Shown: positions 63,098 to 64,000 of the stretch, piece after piece | How the letters are laid out: the number at the start of each line of letters is the position of its first letter | Position numbering within the stretch: position 1 is the stretch's first letter | Assembly: GCF_900106955.1 (NCBI RefSeq) | Contig: NZ_FNNI01000001.1 | Coordinates: 496,001-560,000, forward strand | DNA: 64,000 bases | DNA from: Aidingimonas halophila | Lineage (GTDB): Bacteria > Pseudomonadota > Gammaproteobacteria > Pseudomonadales > Halomonadaceae | Direction of reading: 5' to 3' | Notes under the pieces: generated by a model | What the model saw: only the letters and a program-made list of their open reading frames with translations | The model's database searches: none | What the model was told of the DNA's origin: nothing | Position numbers and translations under genes: made by a program

Positions 63098-64000
63098 TCA
63101 GAAGAATCCCATCGGGTTGGTGTCATAGCTCACCAACAGATTCTTGGTCTGTTGATAGTGCTCCAAGGCCATCTTGTGCGTTTCACGGCCGATACCGGAT
63201 TTCTTGTAGCCTCCGAAAGCGGCATGTGCCGGATACTGGTGATAGCAGTTGGTCCAGACACGCCCCGCTTGAATGCCTCGTCCCATGCGAAACGCAACGT
63301 TGATATCCCGACTCCAGACACCGGCTCCCAGACCGAACTGGGTGTCATTGGCTATCGCCAATGCCTCGGCCTCATCCTTGAACGTGGTCACGGCCACCAC
63401 CGGTCCGAAGATCTCCTCCTGGAAGACACGCATGCTGTTATTGCCCTTGAGCAGCGTCGGTTCGATGTAGAAACCGCGATCATAAGCCGGATCGAAAGAG
63501 GCTCTGGAGCCACCGGTCAGGAATTCAGCACCTTCATCGCGAGCCACATCCATGTAGGACATGATCTTGTCGAACTGTTCCTGTGATGCCTGTGCCCCGA
63601 CCTGAACCTCGGTGTCCAATGGATTCCCGCGCTTGATCGCCTTGGTGCGCTCCATCACCCGCGCCATGAAGGGCTCGTACATGCTTTCCTGAATCAATGC
63701 CCTCGATGGGCATGTGCAGACTTCCCCCTGGTTGAAGAATGCCAGCACCAGACCTTCCACCGCCTTGTCGACGAACGAGGACTCGGCATCCATGATGTCG
63801 CCGAAATAGATATTCGGCGATTTGCCACCCAGTTCCACCGTCGAGGGGATGATATTGTCGGCGGCACATTTGAGAATATGGGAACCGATCGGTGTCGAAC
63901 CGGTAAAGGCGATCTTGGCGATACGCTGGCTGGTTGCCAGCGCCTGGCCGGCCTCGGCGCCGTAGCCATTGACGATGTTGACCACGCCTGGCGGCAACAG
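63098..64000 (-). CDS. Aldehyde dehydrogenase (ExaC/AldB type), 5' end outside window
   Basis: C-terminal 300 residues of an NAD-dependent aldehyde dehydrogenase. The catalytic Glu is in [11 protein letters not shown] and Cys in [16 protein letters not shown], a spacing typical of ExaC/AldB acetaldehyde dehydrogenases, which end [10 protein letters not shown]-like as here. [24 protein letters not shown] and [15 protein letters not shown] are also standard. The frame is open to the window end, so the N-terminal NAD domain start lies outside. Terminator at 62971. Confidence 0.9.
   Translation of the reverse strand: MLPPGVVNIVNGYGAEAGQALATSQRIAKIAFTGSTPIGSHILKCAADNIIPSTVELGGKSPNIYFGDIMDAESSFVDKAVEGLVLAFFNQGEVCTCPSRALIQESMYEPFMARVMERTKAIKRGNPLDTEVQVGAQASQEQFDKIMSYMDVARDEGAEFLTGGSRASFDPAYDRGFYIEPTLLKGNNSMRVFQEEIFGPVVAVTTFKDEAEALAIANDTQFGLGAGVWSRDINVAFRMGRGIQAGRVWTNCYHQYPAHAAFGGYKKSGIGRETHKMALEHYQQTKNLLVSYDTNPMGFF

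Noticed and set aside
62629-63126. Minus-strand ORF upstream of the intron remnant
   Set aside because: Crosses an intrinsic terminator and GC-rich hairpins and is out of frame with the maturase; probably not a protein.

Overview
The window looks like chromosome of a moderately halophilic gammaproteobacterium of the Halomonas/Chromohalobacter type (Halomonadaceae). The best evidence is a complete ectoine catabolism cluster, doeA-doeB-doeX-doeC-doeD-eutB-eutC, in the order I know from Halomonas elongata, with a divergent MocR-type regulator (EnuR). Further support comes from an alpha-glucosidase matching the Halomonas HaG type residue for residue at its catalytic sites, acidic inserts in exported proteins, a TrkH-type K+ uptake channel and a BCCT osmolyte carrier. 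I saw no rRNA, tRNA or CRISPR array. All functions are read from sequence motifs and family knowledge; no searches were run.

Layout. 1-2072: right end of a probable aryl-polyene-type lipid pathway (ketoreductase, phosphopantetheinyl transferase, LolA-like protein). 2162-3499: small membrane protein, RidA, DksA-like factor. 3821-12987: alpha-glucoside utilisation, with a divergent LamB/ScrY-type porin, the aglEFGAK operon (visibly GC-richer than its neighbours) and a LacI-type regulator; two perfect palindromic operators lie between porin and aglE, and a MITE-like palindromic element lies between aglG and aglA. 13018-20214 (minus strand): HelD-like helicase, universal stress protein, SulP transporter, slipin and NfeD protease. 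20388-26952: truncated sigma factor, DUF3047 protein, YnjBCD ABC transporter, DUF302 protein, TetR regulator and AhpD-like protein. 26906-30532: degraded tubulin-tyrosine-ligase-like gene with a possible IS3 trace, TrkH, a small membrane protein and a truncated rhodanese.

30641-41220 is the ectoine/hydroxyectoine utilisation island. DoeA opens ectoine, DoeB deacetylates N-acetyl-diaminobutyrate, DoeD transaminates diaminobutyrate and DoeC oxidises aspartate semialdehyde to aspartate. EutB/EutC are linked to hydroxyectoine, and DoeX and EnuR regulate. 41264-51075: GhrA, PncA-PncB NAD salvage, a GNAT enzyme, DJ-1/PfpI protein, LysO exporter, BaeS-BaeR with a Spy-like periplasmic protein, and ThiI. 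51066-56721: TRAP transporter (DctMQP) and a divergent BCCT carrier. 56789-59678: cupin, ECF sigma factor, zinc-finger anti-sigma and an ArsM-like methyltransferase fused to a MerC-like membrane domain. 59669-60268: a stand-alone Hen1-type RNA methyltransferase. 60522-62710: a decayed accessory patch with a PAAR effector carrying an in-frame stop, a frameshifted membrane partner and a group II intron maturase remnant. 63098-64000: C-terminal part of an aldehyde dehydrogenase.

The most unusual signal is a pair of minus-strand intergenic elements (3724-3780 and 34997-35057). They share a 28-nt motif with two mismatches, held at identical spacing (6 nt before, 7 nt after) inside hairpins whose stems differ completely in sequence but are perfectly paired in both. 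That is what a conserved, previously unnamed structured RNA or DNA element would look like.
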